This document shows, piece after piece, positions 49,298-62,257 of a DNA stretch of 64,000 nt. The notes below the pieces were generated by a model. It was not told the origin of the DNA. It made no database searches and saw only the letters and a program-made list of their open reading frames with translations. Origin of the DNA: Patellaria atrata CBS 101060 (Eukaryota; Ascomycota; Dothideomycetes; Patellariales; Patellariaceae); contig MU006092.1 in the NCBI GenBank assembly GCA_010093705.1, forward strand, positions 750,623 through 814,622, written 5' to 3'. The first letter of the stretch is position 1, and each line of letters starts with the position of its first letter. The translations under genes and the position numbers were made by a program.

Positions 49298-50683
49298 ATG
49301 GATACTAAAGGGCCAAACAAGAATACCAGAAGCACCCCTCAATGGGCCGAATACCAAAGGGAAAACTTCTGGAAGAGTAATGAAGGCCAAGTTCCGATAT
49401 TCGATACCGGTTTGTTTGTACAGCTCACATACATGAAACGATGTTTTCGATTGACGTGAATAGACCCGGGAAGCCTTGAAGTCTTAGCGAAGAAAAAGCT
49501 CACTCAAAATGGGTGGTACTACGCTTCATCCAATGCAGGACAGTCGTACACCCATACTGCGAACCGTCAAGCCTTCTATAGACATCGCATCATACCTCGA
49601 ATGCTCGTTGACACGAATACTAGAGATACAGCCGCAGAGATCTTCGGACATAAGGTCTCTGCGCCAATTGGATTCGCCCCTATCGGTATCAACAGGATAT
49701 ACAATCCACTTGGAGAGCTTCCCGTCGCGAAAGTAGCCAAAGAGCTCAATCTTCCATACTGTTTCAGTACAGCTGGGTCACAGCCGATTGAGGATGTCGC
49801 TAAGGCTAACGGGGACGGCCCACGGTTCTTCCAGCTGTACATGCCGCACGACGATGAACTTACCATATCGCTACTCAAACGCGCGGTTGACGGCGGTTTC
49901 ACGGCGTGCATACTGACAGTGGACACATGGCAGCTCGGATGGCGTCACAACGACGTGAATACATCGAACTACGCGTTTTATCACGGCATCGGTGCGGATC
50001 TTGGACTCTCGGATCCCATCTTCCAGAAACGCTTAGTAGAGGCTGGCATAGATCCAAAAACGATGCCGAACGAGGCGGGAGCTAAATGGATTGATAATGT
50101 ATGGCACGGTAGAGCACATAGTTGGGAAAAAATTCCGTGGTTAATAAATACGTGGAAAGAACTGTCAGGGGGTAAACCGTTCTGTCTGAAAGGGATTCAA
50201 AGTGTGGACGACGCACGAAAAGCGGTCGAGATAGGCTGTGACGGGATAGTCGTGAGCAATCATGCTGGAAGACAAGTCGATGGTGCGATTGCGAGCTTAG
50301 ACGCCTTGGAAAACATAGTCGACGCCGTTAGAGATAAGATCTATGTCATGTTCGACTCTGGAGTACGCGGCGCGTCGGACGTTTTGAAAGCTCTAGCTCT
50401 TGGAGCGAAATTCGTTTTCGTTGGACGTCTGTGGATATGGGGTCTTTCCATCATGGGGGAGCATGGAGTTCGCCATGTGATGAAGTCCTTATTAGCAGAT
50501 TTCGACATCTTGCTCAATGTTGCGGGATTCCAGAATATAAGTCAGATTGACAGAAGTGCTTTAGGTAAGACCGCATTGTTTCCCTGCTGAACCCTTTCAA
50601 AGATTATTGTCTGAAGCTGACGAGATTCTTAAGAGTCTTATGAGAAGTCTTATCCGCTATTACAACAGGAATCATGTCTATAG
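49298..50683 (+). CDS. FMN-dependent 2-hydroxyacid dehydrogenase / lactate oxidase-like enzyme
   Basis: Flavoenzyme of the glycolate oxidase / lactate dehydrogenase (flavocytochrome b2 core) family, oxidising an L-2-hydroxyacid to the keto acid. Exons 49298-49409, 49464-50564, 50634-50683, about 420 residues. The first intron (GTTTGT, ATTGAC, AATAG) joins IFDT to PGSLEVLAKKKL; the last is less certain and yields a tail LESYEKSYPLLQQESCL. Catalytic set visible: FQLY, LTVDTW (Asp), FCLKGI (Lys), SNHAGRQ (catalytic His and substrate Arg) and the FMN phosphate-binding DSGVRGASDVLKAL...FVFVGR. The usual NHGGRQ has Ala in place of the second Gly. No heme-binding cytochrome b5 domain is fused. Overall resemblance is to fungal lactate 2-monooxygenase-type proteins; the true substrate is unknown. 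Confidence 0.88.
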
Positions 50684-51688
50684 TCGGTTTGATACTGGAT
50701 ATTCGTTCTCCTGCTGGGGTTCTTCAAATCGAACATACTGAGTATAACGTTATGAAGGTTCTTCCTCTACGCTATCGCCGTATTCCGGTTGAAGGGAAGC
50801 ATATTTCGAAATACGGATCACACGATGTCTACCTGGTTGTAGTGCATTGTGAGGCTGAGGGATGGAGGACCTCGAAAATTTCCCTCCGCCTCCTAGCTAG
50901 AAAACATCAACACCGGGAGTGGCCGCGGGCCTCCATTATTGTGTAGGTACGTAGTATAGGTATTGTGGTTAATTCAGGCAGACTCCATAGGTAGAAGTAT
51001 CAAGCCTAAGATGTGGCACAGCCCATGCCGGTGAACGATGTGGTGAGCGTGAGGAGGGAACACGAAAGACTCGTATCTAGGATTCGAGGATTAAGCATCC
51101 AATAATTAAAGTATTGTTTGCATTGAAACGCGAAGAGTAATAGGTGAGAATGGTGAAGCGCCTATTCAGGATGCTGCGCGTAGGCAATCTAGGTATCTGG
51201 TGGCTGAATATGCTCTTGGATACGTTGGTGGGCATGGGGGTACTTTTTAGGGTGAGACCCCCGGGAGGTGCTCTCATTTTGCAGGCGCGAGTACCATAGA
51301 ACTAGAATTTGGGGAGGACTCGGTAATACACCCACCGTACCAGCTCCGTAAAACTACCAGGCGTCCATCATTAGATTCTCAACTCACAGAACACACACAC
51401 GACCTCTTAAAGCCTTTTTGTTCAACCTACCCTTCACACTGCTACCTTTTATTTTTCGCTCACTGTTTCCCTAAATTCTTCACTCCATCCCCTTTACCTC
51501 CCTTAATAATATCCGATAACCCTCCATATATCCTCAAACTTTACCTCATCTTCGCCTCCCTCCGACTGTCACCGTGCGCTACTGTCGGGTACCTCAACTG
51601 ACGTCTATGCTGAGGATCGTCGTTTTCACACAATCTTCGACAACCAACTTCGCACTCTGGTCCACCTCTGCACTAGGCATTAGATAAG
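50684..51688. other. upstream region of the PP2C gene
   Basis: 1 kb without a supportable gene. The last 300 bp are pyrimidine-rich, as in fungal promoters and leaders. Confidence 0.45.
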
Positions 51689-53562
51689 ATGGGTCAGACT
51701 CTCTCAGAGCCAGTAGTAGAAAAAGTGAGTCTATTCCTTGCCTTTCCCTTCTCTACAATCTATCTTTGAACAACGCACCCCAATTCCCCTCGTCGAAAAC
51801 CCCGCCAACCGCGTCGAGATTTGCACACAAAATGTCACTGGTATCGCACACAACTTTGATTGCAATTTATTGACGTGTTCAATCCTACAGCACTCCGACG
51901 AAGGACAAGATGACCGTGCCATATATGGCGTTTCCTCTATGCAGGGCTGGCGCATTAGCATGGAAGATGCCCATGCCACAATCCTCGACCTAAAGCCCGA
52001 AGGTGTAGACACACCCACCGCGCTCGAGAAGAGAGTTAGCTTTTTCGGGGTGTATGATGGTCATGGTGGTGACAAAGTTGCAATATACACCGGTGAAAAT
52101 CTTCATCGGATAATCGCGAAGCAGGAAGCCTTCAAACAGGGCAACGTAGAACAAGCTTTGAAAGATGGCTTCCTAGCTACGGATCGTGCGATCCTCACTG
52201 GTATAATAGAAGCTTTACACGGATCATGGTTCATCCCCTGCTAACATGCCTTTTTCTAGATCCGAAATATGAGGAAGAGGTTTCAGGGTGTACCGCCTCC
52301 GTTGGAATCATAACGCATGATAAGATATACGTGGTACGTGACCTAGGGCACAAGCAAGTTTCGTATTTCTAATCTAATTAAGGGAAACGCTGGTGATTCA
52401 AGAAGCGTCCTTGGAATTAAGGGTAGAGCGAAGCCACTCTCTTTCGACCATAAGCCGCAAAATGAAGGTAAGTGGGATATGGAGTAGACCATTGGTCTAA
52501 ACTAAAATATTATAGGTGAAAAGGCAAGAATCCAGGCTGCAGGAGGATTCGTTGATTTTGGCCGTGTTAACGGCAACCTTGCTCTATCCCGGGCTATTGG
52601 AGACTTCGAATTCAAGAAGAGCGCCGAATTACCACCAGAACAACAAATCGTGACAGCTTTCCCTGATGTGACTGTACACGAAGTCACTGACGATGATGAA
52701 TTCTTGGTCATCGCCTGTGATGGTACGTCCGCTCATCTAGTTCACTTATACTGCCTGCTAACTCTGCACTCGTAGGTATTTGGGACTGCCAATCATCTCA
52801 GGCGGTTGTTGAGTTCGTAAGACGTGGCATTGCTGCAGGGCAAGAGCTGCATTCAATCTGCGAGAATATGATGGACAACTGTCTAGCATCAAGCAGCGAG
52901 ACTGGTGGTGTCGGCTGTGACAATATGACCATTATTATTATTGGCTTGTTGAAGGGAAAGACCAAAGATGAATGGTACAAGGAGATCGCTGACAGAGTTG
53001 CGAATGGCGACGGCCCTTGTGCTCCGCCCGAGTACGGCAAGTCTTAAACTCCATAGGATAGATACCCTTTGTATTCAAGAATAATTCCCTAACGTTTTTC
53101 TTTCCCTTTTTAGCCGAATTTCGGGGTCCAGGAATACATCACCGATATGACGACAGCCCAGAGGATTATGATATGGACATGGACCAACGTACTGGCAGAT
53201 CAGGCATGGGTGGAAGGATAATTCTTCTTGGTGATGGCACGGAGCTGTCTAGTGATTCAGCAGACAGCGAAATGTTCGATCAAGACGAGGAAGAGAAAGA
53301 CCTCGTCAGTCAAGTGAATAAGGGCGGCGAGAGCGGTCGCGATACCGAAAACAGGAGCCAGAGAGAAGGAACTCCCGGACCAGATGCCACTCCTGAAGGC
53401 TCCTCAAGCAAGACGGTAGAGTCTCCCAAGTCTACTGCAACCGAACGATCTGAGGACAACAGCGAATCCAAGTCTGCAACTGCAATGGACGAGGAGAAGA
53501 TCAAACCTGGGTCGGATAGCCGCCTACCAGAAAAGCTAACGGATGCTCAGAAAGCCAAATAG
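51689..53562 (+). CDS. PTC2: PP2C-type protein phosphatase (Ptc2/Ptc3-like)
   Basis: Metal-dependent Ser/Thr phosphatase; yeast homologues dampen stress MAPK and DNA-damage kinases. Seven exons: 51689-51724, 51891-52200, 52260-52333, 52383-52467, 52516-52722, 52776-53036, 53114-53562; 473 residues. N-terminal MGQTLSEP offers Gly2 for possible myristoylation. PP2C motifs in order: [63 protein letters not shown], and [10 protein letters not shown]. The C-terminal ~130 residues are acidic and disordered, typical of Ptc2/3. The first intron is 166 bp. The last (53037-53113) has a GC donor (GCAAGT), required to join PPEYA to [11 protein letters not shown]. Confidence 0.94.
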
Positions 53563-54591
53563 TTCTCAGGTCAACCTATTCAACGCTCTGATGAGAAACG
53601 AGACCCTAGAAATGATATTATGGGTATATGAAACACAAAGACGCTAATGTATCTCCGACTCTCTCTTTATAGCATGTGCTTGAGCAAAGCTTATTCGGCT
53701 CATAACTTGATACCAGGCCTCAGATACGCCATTTCCCAACCTGTTTACAAACGATTCTTCCGCACACTGTGAGGATAGATTACGTCGACTCCGTTAGGTT
53801 CATTTGTTTGTTCGTATGGGATGCATGAGATGGCTACTACTGCTGTTCTTGGGAGTGCTTATTTGCGTTGACGCTTAATACTTCCATAGAGCTGAAATCT
53901 TCTGATATGCTTCTGCGGGTAACCCAATGGATATAGTGGTCTTCATGATAGTTGGAAAGCGAGAGCTACTCTATTTACCATAGGGGAAGTTTTGCTTTAC
54001 AGTTAGGTTGTCAGATTCAAGCATTCTCCTGGCATTTTACTCTTAGTGGCTGTGAGACCTTTAGTAGCCGTAATCCGTATAGTTACGCCTATTATCTTGC
54101 TAGGGAGACATCGATGACGATCATCAGCATGTGAAAAGTAAGCTAATACTCCGTAAACTTGTACGGAGCAGTTCTACTATGACGTTTCAAGAGGAGAAAA
54201 ATCACCCAACAAGTTTCGACCTTGCAGCAGCAAGAAAAATCCCATCTTACACTTATTATACTCGTAGGACTTCTCATAAACCGCATAACGACCACCTCGA
54301 CCCGATGGTTTGAGGGTTTCGCGTATTCCAAAATACCATCACTATTCTTGGCAACGTAATATTTTTCATTAAGTAGCGAGGTCAGAGCTTCCCGTTGACC
54401 ATCAATTTCTCGGCTGTAAATAATTTCAGGTCTATCGAAACATAAAACAACAGTATAGCTTCACGCCTTCCCTCAGTTTACAAGTTACCTCACCCACCTA
54501 CTACTCTTTTTCAGGATTCATGTAAGTGACGGTTTAACTTAAGAGGAGCATCAGTGTCCTAACAGTTGATGCCCTTAGACCGAAGGAGAAG
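53563..54591. other. spacer, PP2C gene to PCT1
   Basis: 1 kb without a supportable gene; should hold the phosphatase 3' UTR and the PCT1 promoter. Short ORFs only. Confidence 0.45.
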
Positions 54592-56157
54592 ATGGCACCC
54601 TCCAAACGGAAGAGGGCCCCAACCTTGACATCACATAACCCTTCTATAGAAGTCGCTCAACCTTCGTCGCGCGATGCATCAGATGAGGGCGTTGAAGATC
54701 CCGTCCTTCAAGAAGTTAGTAGCCTCAAACACAAGCAGTCAGCTACGTCAGATCCCCCTTCTAAACGTACACGATCGAATACTAGCGAAAATGGCGCCGA
54801 TGAATCAGAGGATAGCAGTGATGAAGTGTCTGGCAGCCGACCAAAATCAAGGTCTGCAAAGAGAGGTACCCGCACCTCCATTAGCAAAACAGAGCAAGAG
54901 AAGATTGATGATATTATCGAGCACGGGGAAGGGGGTGAAAGGGGCACAATGGGTATGGAAGCTCCACCAAAAGCAGGATTGGTAGACCCAGTCGGCTACA
55001 AGACGAATCCTCCTCCTACCGGGCGGCCAGTCCGTATATACGCTGACGGCGTATTTGATCTCTTCCATCTTGGGTATGTTACCGTTCTTTACAATTTTCT
55101 GAACGGTCCCTTACACGTGTAGTCATATGCGACAACTTCAACAGGCAAAAACGGCCTTTCCCGATGTGTGGTTAATGGTTGGTGTAACGGGCGATAAAGA
55201 AACGCATAGGAGAAAAGGTTTAACTGTCCTTTCCGGAAAGGAACGGGCTGAGAGCGTGCGCCACTGTAAGTGGGTTGACGAGGTAATCGAGGACTGCCCC
55301 TGGATCATTGCCGATGCTACGGAATTCATCGAAAAGCATAAAATCGACTACATCGCCCATGACGATATCCCATATGGCGCTGATGAGGGGGATGATATCT
55401 ATGCACCTATCAAAGCCGCTGGTAAATTTCTAGTCACACAGAGGACTGAGGGTGTTAGTACTACGGGAATTATCACTAAGTATGCAATTCTGCTTGTACT
55501 GTTTTCAATGCTAATTAGGCCCAAGAATTGTGAAAGACTACGATAAGTACATATCACGGCAGCTCAAGCGCGGAACATCACGGCAGGAACTTAATGTGTC
55601 TTGGCTTAAGAAGAATGAGCTAGAACTGAAGCGCAATATGGCAGAGCTTCGTGATAGTATTCGACATAATTGGACTACGACGGGCCAAGAGCTCGGAAAA
55701 GAGCTACGTCAATTCTGGCAGCCCAGTAGACCCGCAAGCCCAGCTAGAACGCCGACACATGAGAGATTAGAGCCCGATCTTAATATCTCTCCAAAGTTCT
55801 CAGGTCTTACTTCGCCATCAGCATTAGCTCACTTGAGTCACCTAGAAGTCCCAAGCACATCGAACATAACCAGGTCATCCGATTTTGCCGCTGGATACAG
55901 TCTCGGATTGATTGGAGGTGTTAGGTCCTGGGTAATTATTATACAGTTCATACGAGATGCTTCTGGAATTGCTAACTTCTACACAGATGGCTCGTAGTCG
56001 CCGGAATCTGAATGACAGTCGTCCAGACAGCCCTACAAGTAGCGGAGACAGTTCGGACGAAAAGAGCCCGAATGAACAATCAAGAGGTCGACGAGGCAAG
56101 CAAGTACGAGATGATGCAAATTTTCAGGATGCGGATGAGGCCAGTGTCAAATCATAA
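54592..56157 (+). CDS. PCT1: choline-phosphate cytidylyltransferase
   Basis: Makes CDP-choline from CTP and phosphocholine, the regulated step of the Kennedy pathway to phosphatidylcholine. Exons 54592-55073, 55123-55479, 55526-55931, 55987-56157; 471 residues. A disordered, basic N-terminus (KRKRAP, KRTRS, nuclear-signal-like) is followed by the nucleotidyltransferase core: RIYADGVFDLFHLGH with the HxGH motif spanning the first splice junction (about 159-162), HRRKG, HDDIPYG and RTEGVSTTGIITK (about 268-280). A charged helical segment with ELELKRNMAELRDSIRHNW follows, the likely lipid-responsive membrane-binding region, then a Ser/Pro-rich, acidic tail. The acceptor at 55525 (CCAAG) was chosen over 55518 because it gives KIVKDYDKYI as in homologues. 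Confidence 0.95.
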
Positions 56158-59100
56158 TGGGCTCGGTTGCTAGTACTCTATTGGTCTTCACTCGCCTATC
56201 CGGTAGCCTCACATCTCAAATGTCAGCGTCGCCTATTAACACAACCTATCCGCCCACTCTGAGTCTCTTCACTTACGATAGATTGAGCTAGCAAGCAATC
56301 AGGCGAACGGAGAATGCGGTTTTTTTTCCCTCTGCTTTTTAATACGCCCATCGCGTAAGTTTACAAGCAAACCGATTGTCTAGTATGAACCGACTTGCTT
56401 TACCATTGCTTCATCTCTTTGCAGCCACGGATTCGTCTTTGACAACAACGTCAGACCGGTGCATATACGTAGATGACAGCATGAACATACCGTTACCTCG
56501 GCGGGAAGTGTCATTTAACGAACGATCTGGGTTGGAGGTCTTCCGGGACGTGTTCTATCCCACTAGCAGTCTTACGTTTTACAAGTGCTCCATCTATTCT
56601 GTTAACTTCGAACATGAATCTTTATAAATCTTCTATATCTTCTATCTACGAGTTTGACGTTGTTGCCTTCGGTTTTCTCTGCGTTGTGTACTTGTACAGC
56701 AAATTATGACAATGTAGGGTTGCGCAAATAGTTTGATACTGGTATAAACTTGATTTTCTCTCATATATCAGTCAAGTCTTTTTCTCGCTAGTTGCTTTTC
56801 CATAATTTCTACCTTGAAGCCCCCAGCTCATTGAACGATATTCAATGACCCACTGTTCGTATTGATACCATAGGCAAAAAGACCCAAAGACAAAAAACGC
56901 GCATTGACCCCAGCACTCTACACAAATCCTCCAGTATAGTCTACCTATCATAGAGCACAAGTCCAGCGGGTCAGATATGTGCCAGTTAATTTATGAGCAG
57001 CCCTCCTGCTCATGCCCCCCGTATCCCGCTTTCCCGTTCAGAAAAGCTTGTCGTGCAGCACAGCTGAGGTATCCTCAACGGTGTTGTTTACAGGGGCTGG
57101 GACCGCCGATTTGGAGATATACAAATAGGAAATGCGGCATGTGTGAGGATTTACACAGGGAGTACTTGCAGATTCAAAGATGGGGACGGGTGGTTGCGCC
57201 ACTAGGGCAGAGGGCGAGGAGAAGGATGTGGTAGGGATGGAAGGTGAATTATGAGGAACCTTTCATGGTCACTGTACCTCTGCTATACTATGTCTACTGG
57301 AGCACTGTCAATTCAGGGCCACTACGAGAACTCCACAGGCTGTACAGTAAAGTCGGAGCTCTTCTTGATCGGAGCGTACAGTGAACCAAGAGTCTCCTGA
57401 CGACATAGGGAAGATATGGAGGGTAGACGGAGATTGCAAACCTGCTATTTATGTTTTGGGAGCACGCTCTAGTGATAGTGAACACATTTGCACTTTCCTC
57501 TGTCGGTATTTCTGGCAATTTGACGGGATTCATAGTCATTATCGATCAGATATAGCAAGAGCTCGGTACCTTAGCTAGCTTCGCAAACTCATACCCGCAC
57601 CAACCTTAGGTAACGTTGATATTGGCACGTATATATCATCTTTAAGTGAGGTTGAAAGATGCTTTTGATTTCAAGATCGCTGTGGCCGATCACTTCCCAC
57701 GCCATTCTTCACTTGTCTTTTTTGCCTTTTCCGTCAAGGCATTAGTTGAGCCCGACAGGCATTAGAATTGCCATTTTGGGATTTCATGGTTGGGCTTCAA
57801 GGACTTGGTTTGAATTTTAAGGCACGGTCATCTACTGGACAGACTCAAACGATTTTCCTACGATTCTCACGAATCATGCTCGAAGAATAATCCTTATGAA
57901 CTATTTAGCGACTTCCTTTCGTCCATATTGGCCATCGTACCTACCTTGATCTTAGTGATAAGGTACTTTAATCCTGAGTTCAATAGGTCGCCCTTTCCAA
58001 ATTTCTTCGCCTCGTTGCCTTCTCATTTAGAGTCAACGGCAGCCTAGCTCATCATGCTCATCCATAGCACCTTCTTAAGATAAACTTATATCTAATCCCT
58101 CCATCCACACATACCCCGACCTTTTGACAAATCCATAAGATCGGTGCAAAATCTCCTGCTGATCTCTTCTGTTTCCTCTTGAGATTCATGGCCTCACTTT
58201 AACAGATCAAACTCGTTGGTTTTCACGGCTTCCTGTGTCTCCATCTTTCCAACACCGGTCTCTTTCACCATCGTTCAAAGTAACAACTTATGTGATTCAC
58301 GACAGGTGGTCCTGCTGTCACTCATTTCACTGACGCACAACACTGGCAGGCTTCACAGTAACAAAGACTCCTATCCAACGGACAAATCACTCGCGCCGAC
58401 GTACGAAGACCAGTGGTTACTCTGAAGCAAGCAATGGCAATGGAACGGTCTGACTGTGCTGTCGCAAGCAAGCTACCAGTGAGTCTGAATTCCATGGATC
58501 AAGGCGTTGTGCATCACTGCTACGACTTTTGACTGGACGGACTCCTCTGCTCTCGTAGCTCTCAATGTCTCCTTCCGCCACTGGTGACTATGTTGGAGAC
58601 GTGGAAACTGGACTACCTTCTTGATTTCACCATTTTTGCAGCAACTCAATGGCGAGAGTCTCATCCAGGATTGACGAACCTCCCCGTCTGAACGAAAGAG
58701 CACACCTTGGGAGTTCCTGTCCTTTCCTCTCCATCTTTCTAGCCCTCGGTGATGCTGCTACAGGGCAACTCCAAACCCCACTTGCCTCTGCGTCCGGTAT
58801 GACAAGCTGAATGCAGAAGGACCCTGCGCGCCTCAACAAATTCTCAAACCTTTATTCTCCCTAGGAGCAGTCCAAAAAGTGAGGCTGCAACAACACAAAA
58901 CAAGGCGACATGATGAACGTAATGCAGATGAGCAATGTTGGCTCAAACTCAAGCGGATACTAAGGTCGCCTGTTTCAAATTACCGGAGAGACAAACTCCG
59001 CAATCCTTGACCTCTATCGCTCTACCTTACGGGTTTTATTACCAGCTTCTTGCGAATTAACCATCGTGTTCGCTGTGTAACATTTCGCAGTCACTACGAT

Positions 59101-59911
59101 AACCGCTGAAGATATGCCGGTCTGTTATACACGTGTTTGCAGTCACCACCAGTGTATGCCATATCTGATCATTTTTGATGCTATTCCTTGTATGCCACAT
59201 GCTATAGTAAGGCGGTGAGTCTTATCCAATGGATCGTGGCGTAAAAAGTAAAATAAAAAGGGGACTGCGCGTAAGGAAAGAAAAGTACCATCTCAAAGGA
59301 AATTTGACATTATAATTTTCACCACCTGACATATTTCGATGAAAGATTACATTAATACACAACCGTTGCACAGACAGAGGTAATGCGAAATTGACCCATA
59401 CCTCTTTCTCTGCAAACGTCATTCACTCATTCCCAATTTCTACTTTTCTTTTGCGGCTTTTTGGCCTTTGTCTAAAGGCGCTCTTTTCTCAACGCGCCAT
59501 CTTTATCCTCAGCGCTCACTAATCCCTCAGAAAGTCCTCAACTTACGAGGCACTCAAGTAAGGGTGAGCTACTTCTTCAAATATGATGTATTTGCCTTTT
59601 ATTTCTGGCCGAGTCGGCATAAGTTACGCAAAAGCGGGCGTATGCATCTCTACATTTATCTGTTAGCAAACTTCCTTTTGTAGTCGAAGAAAGACACGTC
59701 GCTAACTCTTTGATTGTGTCGCGGCTGTCCTGTTATACTGCATGGCTCTTTGCTATTGCTAATATGTCAAGTCTCATCATTTAGGCAAATTACCGTATAC
59801 CTATCTTCATGGGTCCTCGTGTATATCCTATTACCTCTGCACACAGTCTACCGTACCATCTCCACACACCGTATTCAGCCGGGCCATCATTGTCCGATCG
59901 CGGACTGACCG
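56158..59911. other. 3.75-kb gene-poor region
   Basis: Apart from a small candidate ORF at 56977-57234, no supportable gene. Upstream region of the SOK1-like gene occupies the right part, with pyrimidine-rich tracts. No transposon signature was recognised. Confidence 0.45.
56977..57234 (+). CDS. small Cys-rich candidate protein
   Basis: ATG-initiated 85-codon ORF with eleven cysteines, including C-x-C near the start (SCSCPP), a CC pair and CxxC (RKCGMCEDLHREY), then a basic end (GQRARRRMW). No signal peptide, so not an obvious secreted effector. The spacing suggests a metal-binding fold. The layout CxCP ... C ... CGMCE ... IQRWGR resembles small fungal hypothetical proteins, but I cannot name a family and no introns support it. 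Confidence 0.4.
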   Translation: MCQLIYEQPSCSCPPYPAFPFRKACRAAQLRYPQRCCLQGLGPPIWRYTNRKCGMCEDLHREYLQIQRWGRVVAPLGQRARRRMW

Positions 59912-62257
59912 ATGAGCGTTCCTGGAGGAAATCTACGCACGCGCAAGGTCATATATAGAAGAAAAATGACAGCACGAGCTCCGGCTCCGCCAGATGTAAC
60001 GCAGAAGGAGAGTGAGAAATATTCTCCGAACGACACCTCCTCCTTCGTTCATTTATCAAACTCCAATAGCGTCGCGATTAAGAGTGAAGAAAACGAGGGT
60101 GTTGCAAGGAGACAGAACTTGAAAGCTTGCCAGGAGAAAAATGACGTCCCACAGACATGTAACGCGCATATGGGCCGGACAAATGCGCTGGCAACAGTTT
60201 GCTGCGCAACAAGTAATGAAGTAGCGGAGACTCAGATCTCTTCGCCAATCCTCAACTACTCTCCCAATATGGACACTGATTTTTCAAGAGAACTGGAAGT
60301 CTTGATAGCTCAAAACCTAGGCCCGTCCTATGCGAAATGTTTTGCAAAAGCAGATCGGGTGCCTCCAATAACCAGAAATTCGCTGAGTGAGCTAGACATT
60401 GGGGCTATCATCAATAACCCAAAGTTACGCCACGATTTAAATTTTGATAGAGAGCTTCATTTCCGGCCTAACTTGGATGGGGAAAAGGGCAAGGAAAAGA
60501 AGAGAACAGAAGAAAACTGGCTATCGGCGCTTGTAGCTGAAATTGAATTGTTCAGAATACTTGGTGCAGCGGGATATGAAAGCACGCCTTTGTGGAATCA
60601 AATACGCGAAGCCAGCCAACCACGACTACCTAAAATGTTCGATAATGTAAAGGAGATTCTAAAGAACCTTTCTCCGGAAAAGGATCATGCACGTATCGAC
60701 GAACAATTCGACGTACCTCTACTCATGCAGCAGATCGAGAGAGGAATTTGTGACTTGGTAGGTTTCGCCGAATGGCTGGCACATCTTCTCAAGGCACATT
60801 GCGCTCCGATGCGTGATGACTCCGTGGAGGAGATGGTACGCATCACAAGAAAAGGCTCAGAGACCGGGAACGCCAAAGACTTGGTTGCCGGCTTAAAGCA
60901 GCTGTTGGATATCCTGGAAAATATGAAACTGGTAAGCGTAAGCTCCAGGCGGAGTGGGATACTACCCCCAGAGTACTTGACGCCTTGAATAAACTAACGT
61001 TTGGCATAGGATGTCGCAAACCATCAAGTTCGACATCTTCGGGCACTACTAATAGAAGATACGATAAACTTCGAGCAGAAGTATCACCTTCATCGCATTA
61101 GTCGTGGGCGCATCAACGATGAATTCTCCTTGAGCTGGTACCTCCAATCGAAAGACTCACACCTGAAAGAGAACACGGAGTCGGTGGACCGCCCGAATGC
61201 GGTTCCTTCCCCATTTGGAATTTTCATTCATGCTCTTCTCAAATTAGTAACTTCCCCAGATGTGAGCCAAAACTTCCCAGAAACCTTTTCCCTGGACGAC
61301 GAACGTCTCAGGACGCTGCGCGCCGAACTTCATGATGAAGTTTACTTTGAGATTTGTTACGCCGTTTTCAAACAACTTCTGAACGTCATAAAAGAGAATG
61401 GACATAAGCCCCGAGGAGAAATAGAAGCTACTACAAAGCGGACGCTCCGGAGCTCCCTCTTCGCCATTTTAGGGGAATGCACTGATCAAGGAGGCAGGTC
61501 TTGGGCACGTAATACAGAAAACGTCGCCGTTGAACTCGTTCGGCGGGCGTTACTAATCTGCGGTGCATCATACCCGCATCGCAGTGATGCGTTACTTGGG
61601 GAAGTTGAGCAAAGACTACTTCCTGCATTGAGTTCTCCTTTCTCCATCGCCTTTGCGGAGCACGCGGAGGTTCTAGAAGTGGAACTATCTCGAAAGGTAC
61701 ATGATTTGGCCACGGCACAGCTCAGTGCATCTCCAATGGCCCTCTTCAACAATCTCGCCATTCCGTCAGCTCCTCCACCGCCTCCGCCCCCACCAGTCCC
61801 GTCAGCAGTCCGACCGTCTCCATCGACGAAACCACCTCCACCGTCACCCATTCCGCCACCGCCCCCATCTTTCCTGTCTAGCAAAAACCCCGTCGTATAC
61901 ACGCCTAATCTCTCTGGAAGCATGGATCGCCTCACCGAGTTTGCCCGGCGTATTGCCCACATAGCCGTGCTTCACTGGCGAATCTGGGCACCGATGGTTT
62001 ACCTGCGCTCGGAAGAAAAGCCAAAGGAAGAATCTAAAGTTTCAGCCTCCCTTACGACCGCACCGTATGAACGATTGTCTCCCTCGCCATCAGCTGGGGG
62101 AAGCGCTTCTCTCCAATGGGCTAACAGCAGCTCCGAGACAAGCACACCTGCTACACTGACATCTTCATCCTCACCGGAACCAGAAGAATGCGATGGAGCA
62201 CAGCAGTCTGGACACACGAACGCGAAAATTGACTCGCATCGATTACCGGAAGGATGA
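59912..62257 (+). CDS. SOK1: TCP11-domain protein, Sok1-like
   Basis: Fungal member of the T-complex-11 family; yeast SOK1 is a high-copy suppressor of loss of protein kinase A, with unclear biochemistry. Exons 59912-60931 and 61010-62257, 755 residues; the 78-bp intron has GTAAGC, AACTAAC and CATAG. After a disordered N-terminus of about 150 residues comes the hallmark block: VPPITRNSLSELDIGAIINNPKLRHDLNFDRELHFRPNLDG (seen from about residue 150), then ENWLSALVAEIELFRIL and long helices continuing past the intron (HLRALLIEDTINFEQ). Proline-rich runs (PPPPPPPP, residues about 590-630) interrupt the C-terminal part, where a further helix SMDRLTEFARRIAHIAVLHW follows. Family call is strong; the role is from yeast genetics only. 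Confidence 0.9.

Noticed and set aside
51738-52244. 168-codon frame starting at 51738 for the PP2C gene
   Set aside because: Its first 51 codons lie in the 166-bp first intron; splicing from the MGQTLSEP exon gives the family N-terminus.
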